Below are positions 52,559 through 62,144 of a stretch of DNA of 62,871 nucleotides, in pieces (the first letter of the stretch is position 1; every line of letters begins with the position of its first letter). The notes beneath the pieces were generated by a model. It was not told the origin of the DNA. It ran no database searches and saw only the letters and a program-made list of their open reading frames with translations. The translations under genes were made by a program, and so were the position numbers. Source of the stretch: Ignavibacteriales bacterium (lineage in GTDB: Bacteria > Bacteroidota > Ignavibacteria > Ignavibacteriales > Ignavibacteriaceae); contig JADJHL010000004.1 of NCBI GenBank assembly GCA_016707585.1, positions 1 to 62,871 on the forward strand. Reading direction: 5' to 3'.

Positions 52559-52924
52559 TTACTCCTCTAAAACGCCGTTTATTCTTATAATTTTTGTAAT
52601 GTTCCTAAAACGAGGTAACCAGGGGATGGAAACACCAACAACTTCAAAAGTATATGTACTGCCAGGATAAATTTTTGCATTTATCTCATCAGCATTTTCT
52701 TTATTCTGATAATAATTATCTGAATTATAAAAAACTTCATCCTGTGTAAATACAAAGTATTTCCCAGGTTCGTTACCAAACTGAGATTTATTTAAGACTT
52801 TAGCAGTTACAGTTTCTTCCGTAAGATATGGTTCAAAAAAAAGATAACCGAATAAAAGCACCAAAATTATTATTAGAAATCCAAGTAAGGCAGAAATTCT
52901 AAAAAAGCTTTCGCTAAACATCAT
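52559..52924 (-). CDS. Membrane-anchored DUF1523-like protein
   Basis: The 121-residue protein has one N-terminal membrane helix (about 8-30) and a small beta domain: 'YLTEETVTAKVLNKSQFG', 'YFVFTQDEVFYNSDN', 'YPGSTYTFEVVGVSIPWLPR', 'NITKIIRI'. The pattern ('..YLVFT..VF.N.D' and 'G..YTF.V.G..IP.L....NI') resembles DUF1523 proteins, often seen in phages and bacteria. Its role is not known. It lies upstream of nothing obviously related. Confidence 0.6.
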   Translation of the reverse strand: MMFSESFFRISALLGFLIIILVLLFGYLFFEPYLTEETVTAKVLNKSQFGNEPGKYFVFTQDEVFYNSDNYYQNKENADEINAKIYPGSTYTFEVVGVSIPWLPRFRNITKIIRINGVLEE

Positions 52925-53031
52925 GGAATAATTCTCCTTCTGTCCTATCTACAGTTAACATTCTTAATGATATCTTTTTATAAATTAACATTACAAATAT
53001 TTTCAATTAAAAGAGCAAGAAAACAACGGTT

Positions 53032-53790
53032 ATGGATTTATTAATCAAATTCTATGCAATATTTCTAATATCAATTTTAATCGCATTAACACAATACAAA
53101 TGTAACATTAACAGGAAAGAATCTCCACTACCAAAAGAACTTATCTTACAAAAATGACGCCTATTAAAGTTCCAGAACCATCAGCACTAACCTTATCTTT
53201 TGATGGAAAATATTTTTGGTCAGTTTGCGATGAGAACAGTAAAGTTTATAGACTGACTAAAAACGGAACAGTTACAAACTCTTTTATTATTGATGGTGAA
53301 GATCTTGAAGGAATAACTGTTATAGATGTAAATAGACTTGCAGTAATTCTTGAAAGAAGCAGGGAAGTTGTGATAATTGATACTTTAGGAAACGAAGTTA
53401 GTCACAAAGGATTTAATCTTGAAGGCAATCTTAATGAAGGGCTAGAAGGAATTTCTTATGATTCAAAAATAAAATTTACTATTTGCTAAATGAAAAAAAT
53501 CCAGGATTATTAATAAAAGCCGATAGTAGTTTTAATGAATTAAGCAGAAAAGTAATAACTTTTGCAGATGATTATTCCGATATATTTTATGCGATCGATG
53601 ATAATACTCTCTGGATTTTAAGTGATGAATCAAAAAGAGTATTTCAAACTGATTTGAATGGAAACAAATTAAAAGAATTTTTATAGAAGTTGATCAACCG
53701 GAAGGTTTAGTAGTAGATTATAAAAACAAATTGATTTATATAGTTTCTGATAAAAAGGAAGAACTGTACGAATTTAAACTTCCTGAATAG
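53032..53790 (+). CDS. SdiA-regulated-like (YjiK-type) propeller protein, frameshifted in this sequence
   Basis: The gene is split into frames at about 53151, 53470 and 53675. In each case one extra A or T in a run restores the frame: 'LILQKMTPIKVPEPSALTLS', 'GISYDSKNKIYYLLNE' and 'GNKLKEFFIEVDQPEGLVVD'. The joined protein has about 253 residues with an N-terminal membrane or lipoprotein-like segment ('FYAIFLISILIALTQYKCN', possible lipid Cys). It contains repeats of a short beta propeller ('YFWSVCDENSKVYRLTKNG', 'LAVILERSREVVIID', 'NTLWILSDESKRVFQT'), which matches the SdiA-regulated/YjiK family of periplasmic proteins. It may bind metal or sugar-phosphate-like ligands; function unknown. Confidence 0.75.
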
Positions 53791-53792
53791 TT

Positions 53793-55191
53793 TCAAACAG
53801 CTTTTGTATCGCCTTTTATCATTTGCCAGATAGTCATAAAAATAATTTGAATATCAAGACGCATTGTCCAATTTTCAATATACCAAAGGTCATACTTCAT
53901 TCGCATAATTGTTCTGCTATTGTTCTCAGCCTCATCAATAACATCGCCGCGTAATCCATTAACTTGTGCCCAGCCTGTTAAACCAGGACGTACGTTGTGC
54001 CGCATTTTTATTTCTTCAAATATTTTTCCGTACAAATCCTGGTAAGGTATTGCATGCGGTCTTGGGCCAACAACAGACATATCACCTTTCAAGTACATTA
54101 AAAAATTGCGGAAGCTCATCTATGTTAGATATTCTTAAAAACTTACCAACACTTGTTACACGTTTATCACCAAAAACTACGGGAGTAAATTTATCATTCT
54201 CTCTAGATGAATCTGAAGTTAAGGTGCGAAACTTATAACAATTAAACATCTCATTTTTTGTTCCTATTCTTTGCTGAACAAAAAGTACTTTACCTTTAGA
54301 ATTAAATTTTATAAGAATAGAAATTAGTGGGTATAACCAGCTTAGTATTAAAACTAAAATCAGAAAAGAAAAAACAATATCAAATGTTCGTTTTAAAAAT
54401 CTTCTATTAGCTTCTTCCAATGGCTCTTGTCGTGCAGTAATAATTGGAAAATTACCTATTGCACTAATGTTAAATCTATTAGATAAAAATCTAAAATAGT
54501 CTGGAATAATATGTACTCGTTTAGCATTTATATTACACACTCTAATTATTTCATCCAATCTTTCGGAAGGATTGGTTGCTAAAGTTATAACTACTTCATC
54601 TATGTGATTCGATTTTATCACATTATCAAGTTCAGATAAACCAGCAATGATTTCAGGATCATTAACAACATCATCAACAAAACCAATAAACTTGTAGCCA
54701 AGATCAGGATTTTGATTTAGAGTATCTTTAAAACTTTTACCAATCTCACCGGCGCCCACAATTAAAAGTCTTCTAATATTCTTGCCTTTTTTTACGTAAT
54801 GATTTAAGAACTTTCTTAAATATTGCTGTACGTATGCTAATAGAAACGGTTAATAATAATCCATACAATACAATAAAGTTTCTTGTAAAAGATTTTCTTT
54901 AACAAGAAAAATAAAAAGCAAAGTAATTACAACTTGAATTAAAACACCTTTTAGGATATTAAAAAACTGAAACGAAAAAGATCTGCTAAAAAAATCACTG
55001 TAAAAACCGGATAAATTTGTGTTTACAAACCAAATAATATTTAACAAAAGCAGAAGTATAAACATGTAATTGCGATTGATCAGTATATCAAATGATTGAG
55101 CAATTACAGCTGAAAATACAAAAGAAATATTAATCAGTATCAGATCAGAAAAAATTCTTGATATATAAATTGAGTTTTTATTTACAATCAT
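53793..55191 (-). CDS. Undecaprenyl-phosphate sugar phosphotransferase (initiating sugar transferase), frameshifted in this sequence
   Basis: The gene is split into 54850-55191, about 54082-54850 and 53793-54119. One more T near 54887 gives 'KENLFTRNFIVLYGLLLTVS', a change in an A-run near 54792 joins 'LRKK' to 'GKNIRRLLIVGAGEIG', and a one-base fix near 54107 restores 'FFNVLKGDMSVVGPRPHA'. The joined protein (about 465 residues) has four or five membrane helices, a CoA-binding-like middle domain ('LLIVGAGEIGKSFKDTL'), and the bacterial sugar-transferase domain ('RTFDIVFSFLILVL', 'DELPQFFNVL', 'VGPRP', 'GLTGWAQVNGLRGD'). It starts lipid-linked exopolysaccharide synthesis. It is coupled (ATGA) to the upstream glycosyltransferase. 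Confidence 0.88.
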
Positions 55192-56304
55192 TTTGGGGTT
55201 TTTTGTTTTGATTGGAAAAAGATTTTTGATTTTTCATCAACGTATGCTTTTACATTTTGTTCAAATTTTTCTCTGCTAAATTTGTCTGCGTGCTTGCTAA
55301 TTTCTGAATAATTTAAATTACTACTAATTTGTTCAAACTTTTTTATAGCCTCAATTATTGATTCACTAGTTTGTTCGGGAAAAAGAATTCCTGTCTTACC
55401 ATCAACAACAGTTTCTGATGCTCCCCCTTTTAAATGCTATAACAGGCGTGCCGCAAGCCATTGCCTCCACTACAACAATTCCAAAATCTTCTTCTGCAGC
55501 AAAAACAAATGCTTTGGCTTTTTGCATATAAGTTTTTAAACTTTCAAAATCCTGGTAACCAATAACATCAACATTAGGAGTTGCTTTACTTAAGATTTTT
55601 TCCTTTTCTGGTCCACTACCTACAACAATAAGTTTTTTATCAAGCATATTGGCAAAAGCATCAACAATTAAATCAATTTTTTTATACGGAACTAATCTTG
55701 AGGCGGCTAAATAATAATCTTCTTTATTTAACTCTAAAGGAAATTTATCTGTATCAACAGGTGGATAGATTACATCAGCATCACGATTATAAATTCTGTT
55801 ATTTTTTTCTTTGATATAATTAGAAATTCCAACGATATAATCAGGATTTTTAGAAGATTTCAGATCCCATCTTCTCAAATAATTAATAAATAATTTTGCA
55901 ACTCTGCCTTTAAATCCTGTAAGATATTCATCTGCATTATCCCAGGCATATCTCATTGGTGAATAACAATAACTTATATGTAATTGTTTTTTATTTGTTT
56001 TAACACCCTTTGCAACTGCGTGTGAGCTAGAAATCACAACACCATACTCAGATAAATTAAATCGCTCTACAGCCGTTGGAAATAGAGGAAGATAATATCT
56101 GTGCTTAGTCTTGGCATTAGGCATATGTTGAATGAAAGAAGTTTTTGCCTTTTTACCTTTTAAAATGATAGCTCGCTGCTCCTCATCAAGAAAATCAACT
56201 AAAGTATAAACAGTAGAATCAGGCCAGATGTTAGTAAATGATTCAACACATCTTTCAGATCCGGCATAATTAACAAGCCACTCGTGTACAATTGCAATTT
56301 TCAA
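55188..56304 (-). CDS. Glycosyltransferase family 4, frameshifted in this sequence
   Basis: The first 295 or so residues run in one frame (55402-56304): 'VHEWLVNYAGSERCVESFTN' and 'YYLAASRLVPYKKIDLIVDA', with the C-terminal donor-binding motif 'EDFGIVVVEAMACGTPVIAF'. An indel in the A4G5 run at 55427-55435 breaks the next motif; the neighbouring frame continues 'GASETVVDGKTGILFPEQTS' and ends at TGA 55188-55190. The joined protein of about 370 residues is a GT-B glycosyltransferase, adding sugars to the lipid-linked repeat. Its stop overlaps the start of the sugar transferase gene. Confidence 0.88.
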
Positions 56305-56436
56305 TTTTTAATCTCATTATTCATAAAACTTTAATTCAAAAATAAAGATAATATTACTAACAATGTTAGTGGTGTTATGCTTTCAACTGAAATGATCTCT
56401 ACTTAAATTTTAAGTAATAATCACAGCATTTTTTTA

Positions 56437-57204
56437 ATGATTTCAATAGTTACAATAACTTATAACAATTTTGATGAATTAGTTAAAACACTTAATTCAA
56501 TTCCAGAATCAACAATAATTGAATCAGTTGTTATAAATGGTGGCCAGTGCGAAAAAACAAAACTATTCTTAAATACTTATCCTGGTAAATCAATTACTGA
56601 AAAAGATGATGGAATAGCAGATGCTTTTAATAAAGGAGTTAAGTTATCATCCGGGAAATATATTATGTTTCTAAATAGTGGTGATGTTCTGATAGAAAAA
56701 TCTTATCTAGAAAAAGCATTAAAGGTCTTGAATGAGAATAGAAATATTTCTTTTGTACATTCTAATCTTTTGTTAGTTGATGATTCAAATCCGGAATTAT
56801 TTATGCGACCAACCTTAAGTAATCTAGGACGTGGAATGCCATACTTACATCCAACAATGATAGTTAAAAAAGAGTTATTTGATAAGATTGGTATGTTTGA
56901 TACAAAGTTAAAGATAGCTATGGATTTTGATTGGATAGTAAAATTGGTAAAATATAATTTTTTAGGATATTTTATTAATAATAGTGCAGTCGTAAAAATG
57001 AATGCTTCAGGAAAATCAATTAAAGAAGAAAAAGCGGCGATTAAAGAATGCTATACAATTTTAAAATCTAACAACTTTTTAACTCCAAATAATTTTATGG
57101 GATTTATTCTGAGATATGTTTTATATGCTTTAAGAATGATAATGCTAAAGATCGGATTTAAAGATGTTTTGATTCAAATGAAGAAAATAAAACATTCAAA
57201 ATAA
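56437..57204 (+). CDS. Glycosyltransferase family 2 (PGL/colanic-acid-type)
   Basis: The 255-residue GT-A enzyme starts 'MISIVTITYNNFDELVKTLN' and carries 'EKDDGIADAFNKGVKLSSGK', 'IMFLNSGDVL' (the DXD-like metal site is replaced by SGD, as in WcaA/EpsE-like family members), and 'HPTMIVKKELFDKIGMFDTK'. A single membrane-associated tail is possible near the end. It is the only gene on the plus strand in this locus, divergent from the GT4 gene and convergent with the next GT2 gene. Confidence 0.9.
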   Translation: MISIVTITYNNFDELVKTLNSIPESTIIESVVINGGQCEKTKLFLNTYPGKSITEKDDGIADAFNKGVKLSSGKYIMFLNSGDVLIEKSYLEKALKVLNENRNISFVHSNLLLVDDSNPELFMRPTLSNLGRGMPYLHPTMIVKKELFDKIGMFDTKLKIAMDFDWIVKLVKYNFLGYFINNSAVVKMNASGKSIKEEKAAIKECYTILKSNNFLTPNNFMGFILRYVLYALRMIMLKIGFKDVLIQMKKIKHSK

Positions 57205-57210
57205 AACTAT

Positions 57211-58080
57211 TCAAGATTTATTAACAACAGTAGCCTTAACAAACCCATAGAGTCTACCTGTAAAAGCTGCAAAGTTAGTGACAACTAATTGCGGTTTTAA
57301 TTTTATTATTCCCAGCAATGAAAGTAAAAAAGGAAGGACAAACATTTCACCAAACTCATAAAAAACTACAAGTTTGTGTTTTTTAACCAGCCATTTATAA
57401 ACAAGTGCGCCTTTACCAACTCCGTATCTAAAAGATTTTTTATAACCAATTTTTATTGATTCATTGAAAGGTGGAACATGATAAACTTTTAACTCCGGGA
57501 AAAAATCCATTTCAACTTTATCAAAAAAAGCTTTCCAGCAAAAATCCGTTTCTTCACTACTACCCCAATATGAGCCTACTCCAAAATTTTCATCAAATCT
57601 TTGTAATCGATTAAATACTGAAGTTTTAGCAACAAAATTTGAACCCATTAAATTTTTTGTGTTACTAAATTTTTTAAGCGTACCGCCTTTTTTATGTCTT
57701 AGCGAATAAAAATTGTTTGTGTCCTCACGAATTATACTACCGGCAAATATTTCAACTGTTGGATTTTTAAAGATAAGGTCTTTTAGTAGTTCTGAATAAC
57801 TATTACAAGGGTAACCATCATCATCACAAAAGAATATCCATTCAGCGTTTTCGGGAATCACAACAGAATTTCGTGCGGCAGAAACCGATTTCAAATTAAC
57901 ATTACTTCTTGTAAAGATAGGATTCTCAGTAATTTGTTTTGATAACTCAAGTTTCTTTTCATTTTGATCGATCAGAATAACTTTAATTGGACAGATACTT
58001 TGTGAAAGAAGAGCATTTAAACATCTTTCAACTAAATGTATTGGTCTATTGATTGTATTTACTACTGCGATGTAATTCAT
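57211..58080 (-). CDS. Glycosyltransferase family 2
   Basis: The 289-residue GT-A enzyme has 'VNTINRPIHLVERCLNALLS', 'VSAARNSVVIPENAEWIFFC', 'CDDDGYP' (DXD for the nucleotide-sugar metal) and 'VGSYWGSSEETDFCWKAFFD'. It ends with a hydrophobic segment (about 240-275) suggesting membrane association. It is convergent with the plus-strand GT2 (6-base gap) and follows the GT2 gene at 58105 after 24 bases. Confidence 0.9.
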   Translation of the reverse strand: MNYIAVVNTINRPIHLVERCLNALLSQSICPIKVILIDQNEKKLELSKQITENPIFTRSNVNLKSVSAARNSVVIPENAEWIFFCDDDGYPCNSYSELLKDLIFKNPTVEIFAGSIIREDTNNFYSLRHKKGGTLKKFSNTKNLMGSNFVAKTSVFNRLQRFDENFGVGSYWGSSEETDFCWKAFFDKVEMDFFPELKVYHVPPFNESIKIGYKKSFRYGVGKGALVYKWLVKKHKLVVFYEFGEMFVLPFLLSLLGIIKLKPQLVVTNFAAFTGRLYGFVKATVVNKS

Positions 58081-58104
58081 TTTAAAGTAAAAATATTTTC
58101 TGAC

Positions 58105-59115
58105 TCAACCATCAATTAATTTTCTCCAAAACTTATGAGTTTTCCAATAAATTAATATTGAATTAGATAGTAAAGATCTTCCTATGCTAATCCTACTAAG
58201 CAAAACAGCAATTGATTTTATGAACCCTCTGTTTGAATTCGATTTTTTTGAAATTTCAATAATTATATTTTCCGAAAGTACTTTATCTTTTGTTGCAATT
58301 GATTTTAGATAGTATTTAAAAGATATTTTTTCTTTATAATCAATAAAAACATTTTTGATTTCTGAACTAATGTGATCACTCTCTAATATTTTATTCCAGA
58401 TTCTTAATTTAATGGAATATTCTTCTAAAAGATTAAAATTCTTAGCGCTTAAATTATTTTCGTGTTTAATAAAGTATAATCCTTTAACCTTTTTAATGGC
58501 AAAAGAATAATTTGATAAAAGTTCATACAGCAATGGAGCATCAGATGATACTCCAACTTTTTGGTCAAAATTAAAATACTTAATCACCTCCTTACGAAAT
58601 ACACAAGCAGTTAGGATTGGATGATTTCCATCAATTATCATCTTCATTAATTCAGGATCAGCTTTTTCAAAATAACCTTCTCGTGGCCATTTATTTAACT
58701 GATCATTTAGCAAATCTCCAACTTCATTAATTTCCGGTGCAGACATCACAGAAAACATTATCTGAGGATGTTTTCTGAAAATAAAAATTGAATCTTCTAG
58801 ATAATTTGGTAAGTAATAGTCATCATCAGTAAGCAAGCAGAAAAATGGTGTTGTGACTTTTGAAACTAAAAAATTAAAATTAGGATTCATTCCAATGTTT
58901 ACAGATTGCTTATGGTATTCTATCCTATTTTCGTTTTTAATTAAACTACTAACAACATTTTCTGTTTCATCTCCGGAAGCATTGTCACTTATTACAATTC
59001 TAAAATCCTGGTAAGATTGATTTAAGACACTTTCAACAGCTCTTTTTAACTTTTCAGGTCTTTTATATGTTGGGATTAAAACTGTTATTTTCCCAGGCGT
59101 CAAATTGATTTCCAT
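58105..59115 (-). CDS. Glycosyltransferase family 2
   Basis: The 336-residue GT-A enzyme begins 'ITVLIPTYKRPEKLKRAVES', with 'ISDNASGDETENVV' (NDxS-like nucleotide site), 'CLLTDDDYYLPN' (DDD metal site) and 'VFRKEVIKYFNFDQKVGVSS'. Its C-terminal third is rich in Lys/Ile and helical. The start overlaps the upstream flippase gene by 16 bases, so the two are coupled. It probably adds one residue of the exopolysaccharide repeat. Confidence 0.92.
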   Translation of the reverse strand: MEINLTPGKITVLIPTYKRPEKLKRAVESVLNQSYQDFRIVISDNASGDETENVVSSLIKNENRIEYHKQSVNIGMNPNFNFLVSKVTTPFFCLLTDDDYYLPNYLEDSIFIFRKHPQIMFSVMSAPEINEVGDLLNDQLNKWPREGYFEKADPELMKMIIDGNHPILTACVFRKEVIKYFNFDQKVGVSSDAPLLYELLSNYSFAIKKVKGLYFIKHENNLSAKNFNLLEEYSIKLRIWNKILESDHISSEIKNVFIDYKEKISFKYYLKSIATKDKVLSENIIIEISKKSNSNRGFIKSIAVLLSRISIGRSLLSNSILIYWKTHKFWRKLIDG

Positions 59116-60596
59116 CTATAATATTTTTTAAAATAAGGACGAATAAATGATGCAGAATAACCTGCACTTACAACAGCAAGAATTCCAAAGACTACAATAA
59201 AAACTAATTTTAGAAAACCACTCCATTCAGGATTTATTATTTGTGTGCTTATGCCTAACACAATAAAAGAGCTTAGAAATATTTTTCCTATATCATTAAA
59301 ATACCAATTCCATTTTTCTTTTATCAATAATCGACGATGGATAAGATGCAAACTAACAACAATATAGAAAGCATTAATTCCAATCCAGACCCAGGCTGCT
59401 CCGATTCCGCCCCAGATTTTAGTTGCATATATAATTGAAGGAAAGGCGAACGCAATTAAAACAAGGTTTGTATAAAAAGTTAACTTAGTCCATCCATGTG
59501 CTAACTGTAATAGATAGGGAAGAGTCATTAAACCGTTTAGTGTACTTCCAATTACCAACAAAATAACTAACTTCCATGTTTGTGAAACAAGTAGTGGATT
59601 ATGAGTCCAAAGAAGTAGTAAATCCTGTGAATAAAAAACTATTGCTAATGAAATTGGGAATATAATTATAGCAGCTAATTGGCATCCGCTGTGATAATTA
59701 ATTATTAAATCCTCTTCGTTTTTGGCAGCAACCAGAGCAGTTATTTTAGGAAAATAAGCCGAAAAAATCGGCGAAGTTAATCGCCCAATAATTGCCGCAA
59801 CTGTTGTTGCGAAAGCATAGTATGCAAAATCTGTTAGTGATAATATTTTGCTTAGTAATATTTTATCTGTTTGCATCAGTAAAATTGAGGTGAGAGTTAT
59901 TCCTGTTAATCCTGCTGTAAAACGCCAAATAGTTTTGAGAACAATCTTGGTAAACTTTCCGCCATCATTTTTAGGAATACTTTTTAACAAAAAGTATCGC
60001 ATAACAAGTAATTGAATAATAGAAATAACTAACTGCCACACAAGAAAAGCATGTATTGTTGGATCAACAAATAATAAAATGACCAAAGCCCCAGCACCTT
60101 GTAGTGTTGCAAATACTGTTATAATTATATTTAGTTTTACCTGTCGTTGAAGTCCATTAAACCCACCAGTGTAAAGTGCGATTGGTAATCGAGCTGCAAT
60201 AACAGCACCGATAATCCAGATTGCATTTACTAATTCTGCTTCAGAAAAATGTTCTGAGTTTAACCAATTAGTTGCTATAATATTTGCAGACAAAAAAATC
60301 ACAAATAAAACTAGAAGTGCAATTCCCCAATAAATTAATTCTAAAGTTCTAATAGTGTTTGCTATATAATTTCCACAATCAGGGTTGATAGATAATTTTG
60401 CAAGTTCACGATTTAAACTTTGTGCAAGACCAAGATCAAGCAAAATTGCAATTGCTTGTATAGAAGCCATAAAACCTACTAAACCATAAGATTCCATTCC
60501 CATTAGTTTTATGTAGTAGGGAACAAAAGCCAAGCTCATTAATGCTGTCCAGATACTGGCAAAGAAATTTGCAGCGATATTTATTTTGATAGACAT
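59100..60596 (-). CDS. Polysaccharide flippase (Wzx/MOP family)
   Basis: From ATG 60596 the product is 498 residues with 12 to 14 membrane helices typical of O-antigen/exopolysaccharide flippases: 'NIAANFFASIWTALMSLAFV', 'YYIKLMGMESYGLVGFMASI', 'LDLGLAQSLNRELAKL' and so on. It moves the lipid-linked repeat across the inner membrane. The longer frame to 60776 overlaps the acyltransferase gene and has no helix in its first 60 residues, so I chose 60596, 16 bases after the acyltransferase stop at 60613. It is coupled by overlap with the next glycosyltransferase. Confidence 0.9.
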   Translation of the reverse strand: MSIKINIAANFFASIWTALMSLAFVPYYIKLMGMESYGLVGFMASIQAIAILLDLGLAQSLNRELAKLSINPDCGNYIANTIRTLELIYWGIALLVLFVIFLSANIIATNWLNSEHFSEAELVNAIWIIGAVIAARLPIALYTGGFNGLQRQVKLNIIITVFATLQGAGALVILLFVDPTIHAFLVWQLVISIIQLLVMRYFLLKSIPKNDGGKFTKIVLKTIWRFTAGLTGITLTSILLMQTDKILLSKILSLTDFAYYAFATTVAAIIGRLTSPIFSAYFPKITALVAAKNEEDLIINYHSGCQLAAIIIFPISLAIVFYSQDLLLLWTHNPLLVSQTWKLVILLVIGSTLNGLMTLPYLLQLAHGWTKLTFYTNLVLIAFAFPSIIYATKIWGGIGAAWVWIGINAFYIVVSLHLIHRRLLIKEKWNWYFNDIGKIFLSSFIVLGISTQIINPEWSGFLKLVFIVVFGILAVVSAGYSASFIRPYFKKYYRWKSI

Positions 60597-60612
60597 TGTG
60601 TAAAAGTAAATA

Positions 60613-61242
60613 CTATTTACGTATAAAGTAGCGGTCTGCGTAAAATTCAGATATTTCTTTAAACACTGGATTTTTACCTTTACCATTAAAGACAAGACAA
60701 TTACCCGGAGTATCTGTATTAATAATTGTAGTTCCCGGACTGATAACTGTATTCTCTCGTATGAGACAGTTTCCAATTACCATTGAATTTGGATACAGAA
60801 TTACTCCTTCTTCTAGTATTGGGCGATCTTCTTCTGATCTTCCAACTGTGCAGCTCTGATGGAACACACAGTAATTTGAATATTTAGCTTTAGCAAAAAC
60901 TAATCCTGGTGTGTGACTTAAAAAAAACTTTGGCGGAAGTTCGATTTCATAAAATAATTCAAGGGAATTAATTGCTTTGTTAAGTAAAAACAATCTCACA
61001 GGAACTTCAGAGGTTCCTGTTTTCTTCCAGATTATGTTTGATAAGAAATATAAAAACGTTGCGTATTGCCAGGATATTTTATAATCAAATCCGTTTGCTG
61101 CCCAGTTTTTTAAAGATGCAATACAATCTTTAGTCATACCAACTGCGTCATCAATATGTACAGCTATTATTGGGGCAGAATCAAATCCATCTGGAAAGAT
61201 ATTAGTTAGTTGTTTGTTTACATAGCTTGTAAGAAATTCCAT
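60613..61242 (-). CDS. Hexapeptide-repeat acyltransferase-like protein
   Basis: The 209-residue protein has a helical N-terminal half (1-110, as in serine O-acetyltransferase) and then left-handed beta-helix-type hexapeptide repeats ('VFHQSCTVGRSEEDRPILEE', 'VILYPNSMVIGNCLIRENTV', 'ISPGTTIINT'). It likely acetylates a sugar or amino sugar of the exopolysaccharide. A catalytic His is present in 'YCVFHQS'. It sits between the epimerase and flippase genes, and its context supports a role in polysaccharide decoration. Confidence 0.8.
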   Translation of the reverse strand: MEFLTSYVNKQLTNIFPDGFDSAPIIAVHIDDAVGMTKDCIASLKNWAANGFDYKISWQYATFLYFLSNIIWKKTGTSEVPVRLFLLNKAINSLELFYEIELPPKFFLSHTPGLVFAKAKYSNYCVFHQSCTVGRSEEDRPILEEGVILYPNSMVIGNCLIRENTVISPGTTIINTDTPGNCLVFNGKGKNPVFKEISEFYADRYFIRK

Positions 61243-61304
61243 AAGATTTTCTCAAATATTTATGACGTTATATGCAAAGAATGCTGAGTAGTTATTCAAT
61301 AAAG

Positions 61305-62144
61305 TTATTCAACTATTTTTTTAAGCTTTTCAGTACAACCCCAAAATTCTAATGGTTCATAATCGTTGTAAGGATAGTGACCAAGATTCAAATTGATTGA
61401 ATAGTTATTTTTGGTTAGATAATCTTCAACCATTTTTTTTATTGAAACAGGTTTTCCACTACAACAATTTATAATTCCAGTTATTTCCATCTGCATTGAT
61501 GTTTTTACTATTATTTCTGCAACTTTTTCTACAGGAAGATAATCTCTTAATTGTTCTCCTGCTGACATGTTAAAAACTTTATCTTTGTTTTTAATTGCTC
61601 TATCAAGTTGTGAAAAAATAGAATTTTCATTTTGACCAGTACCGTAAATGTAAAACAATCTCAGCCATTTAAAATTAAAATCAAATTGACTTTCTAACTC
61701 AACTAAATATTTTCTTAAAGTATCCTTAGCAATACTATATGGAATGTGAGGTTCTACATTCATTGATTCTTCTAAACATCCGGTTAACATCCCGTACTCT
61801 AAGCAAGTTCCTGAAACAGTTAGGTTTTTAAGTCCTGATTTTATAAAATTATTTAGAAAATATTCATTGTTAGGTAGATTTTTTTCGATATGAAATAATT
61901 CTTTATAGTTCGGTAATCCTTCCCATGCAAGATGAATAACTGAATCAGGTTTCTGAAAGTAATTATAGAAATCTATTTTAGAATTTAGATCGCATTTTAT
62001 AAAATTAACTTTTCCTGCCCAATTATTTCTTTCATTAATAGGATCACTAATTCCAGTTGCAATAATATCATGATTAGATTTGAGTAATTTGTTTACAACA
62101 TAGTTACCAATAAAACCTGTGGCGCCAGTTACTAATATCTTCAT
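61305..62144 (-). CDS. NAD-dependent epimerase/dehydratase (extended SDR)
   Basis: The 279-residue enzyme starts 'MKILVTGATGFIGNYVVNKL' (GxxGxxG) and shows 'YSIAKDTLRKYL' (YxxxK), 'LRLFYIYGTGQNENSIFSQL' and 'INCCSGKPVSIKKMVEDYL'. These fit sugar-nucleotide 4,6-dehydratase or epimerase/reductase enzymes that make deoxysugars. Its ATG overlaps the stop of the methyltransferase gene at 62144 (shared base), so they are coupled. Confidence 0.9.
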   Translation of the reverse strand: MKILVTGATGFIGNYVVNKLLKSNHDIIATGISDPINERNNWAGKVNFIKCDLNSKIDFYNYFQKPDSVIHLAWEGLPNYKELFHIEKNLPNNEYFLNNFIKSGLKNLTVSGTCLEYGMLTGCLEESMNVEPHIPYSIAKDTLRKYLVELESQFDFNFKWLRLFYIYGTGQNENSIFSQLDRAIKNKDKVFNMSAGEQLRDYLPVEKVAEIIVKTSMQMEITGIINCCSGKPVSIKKMVEDYLTKNNYSINLNLGHYPYNDYEPLEFWGCTEKLKKIVE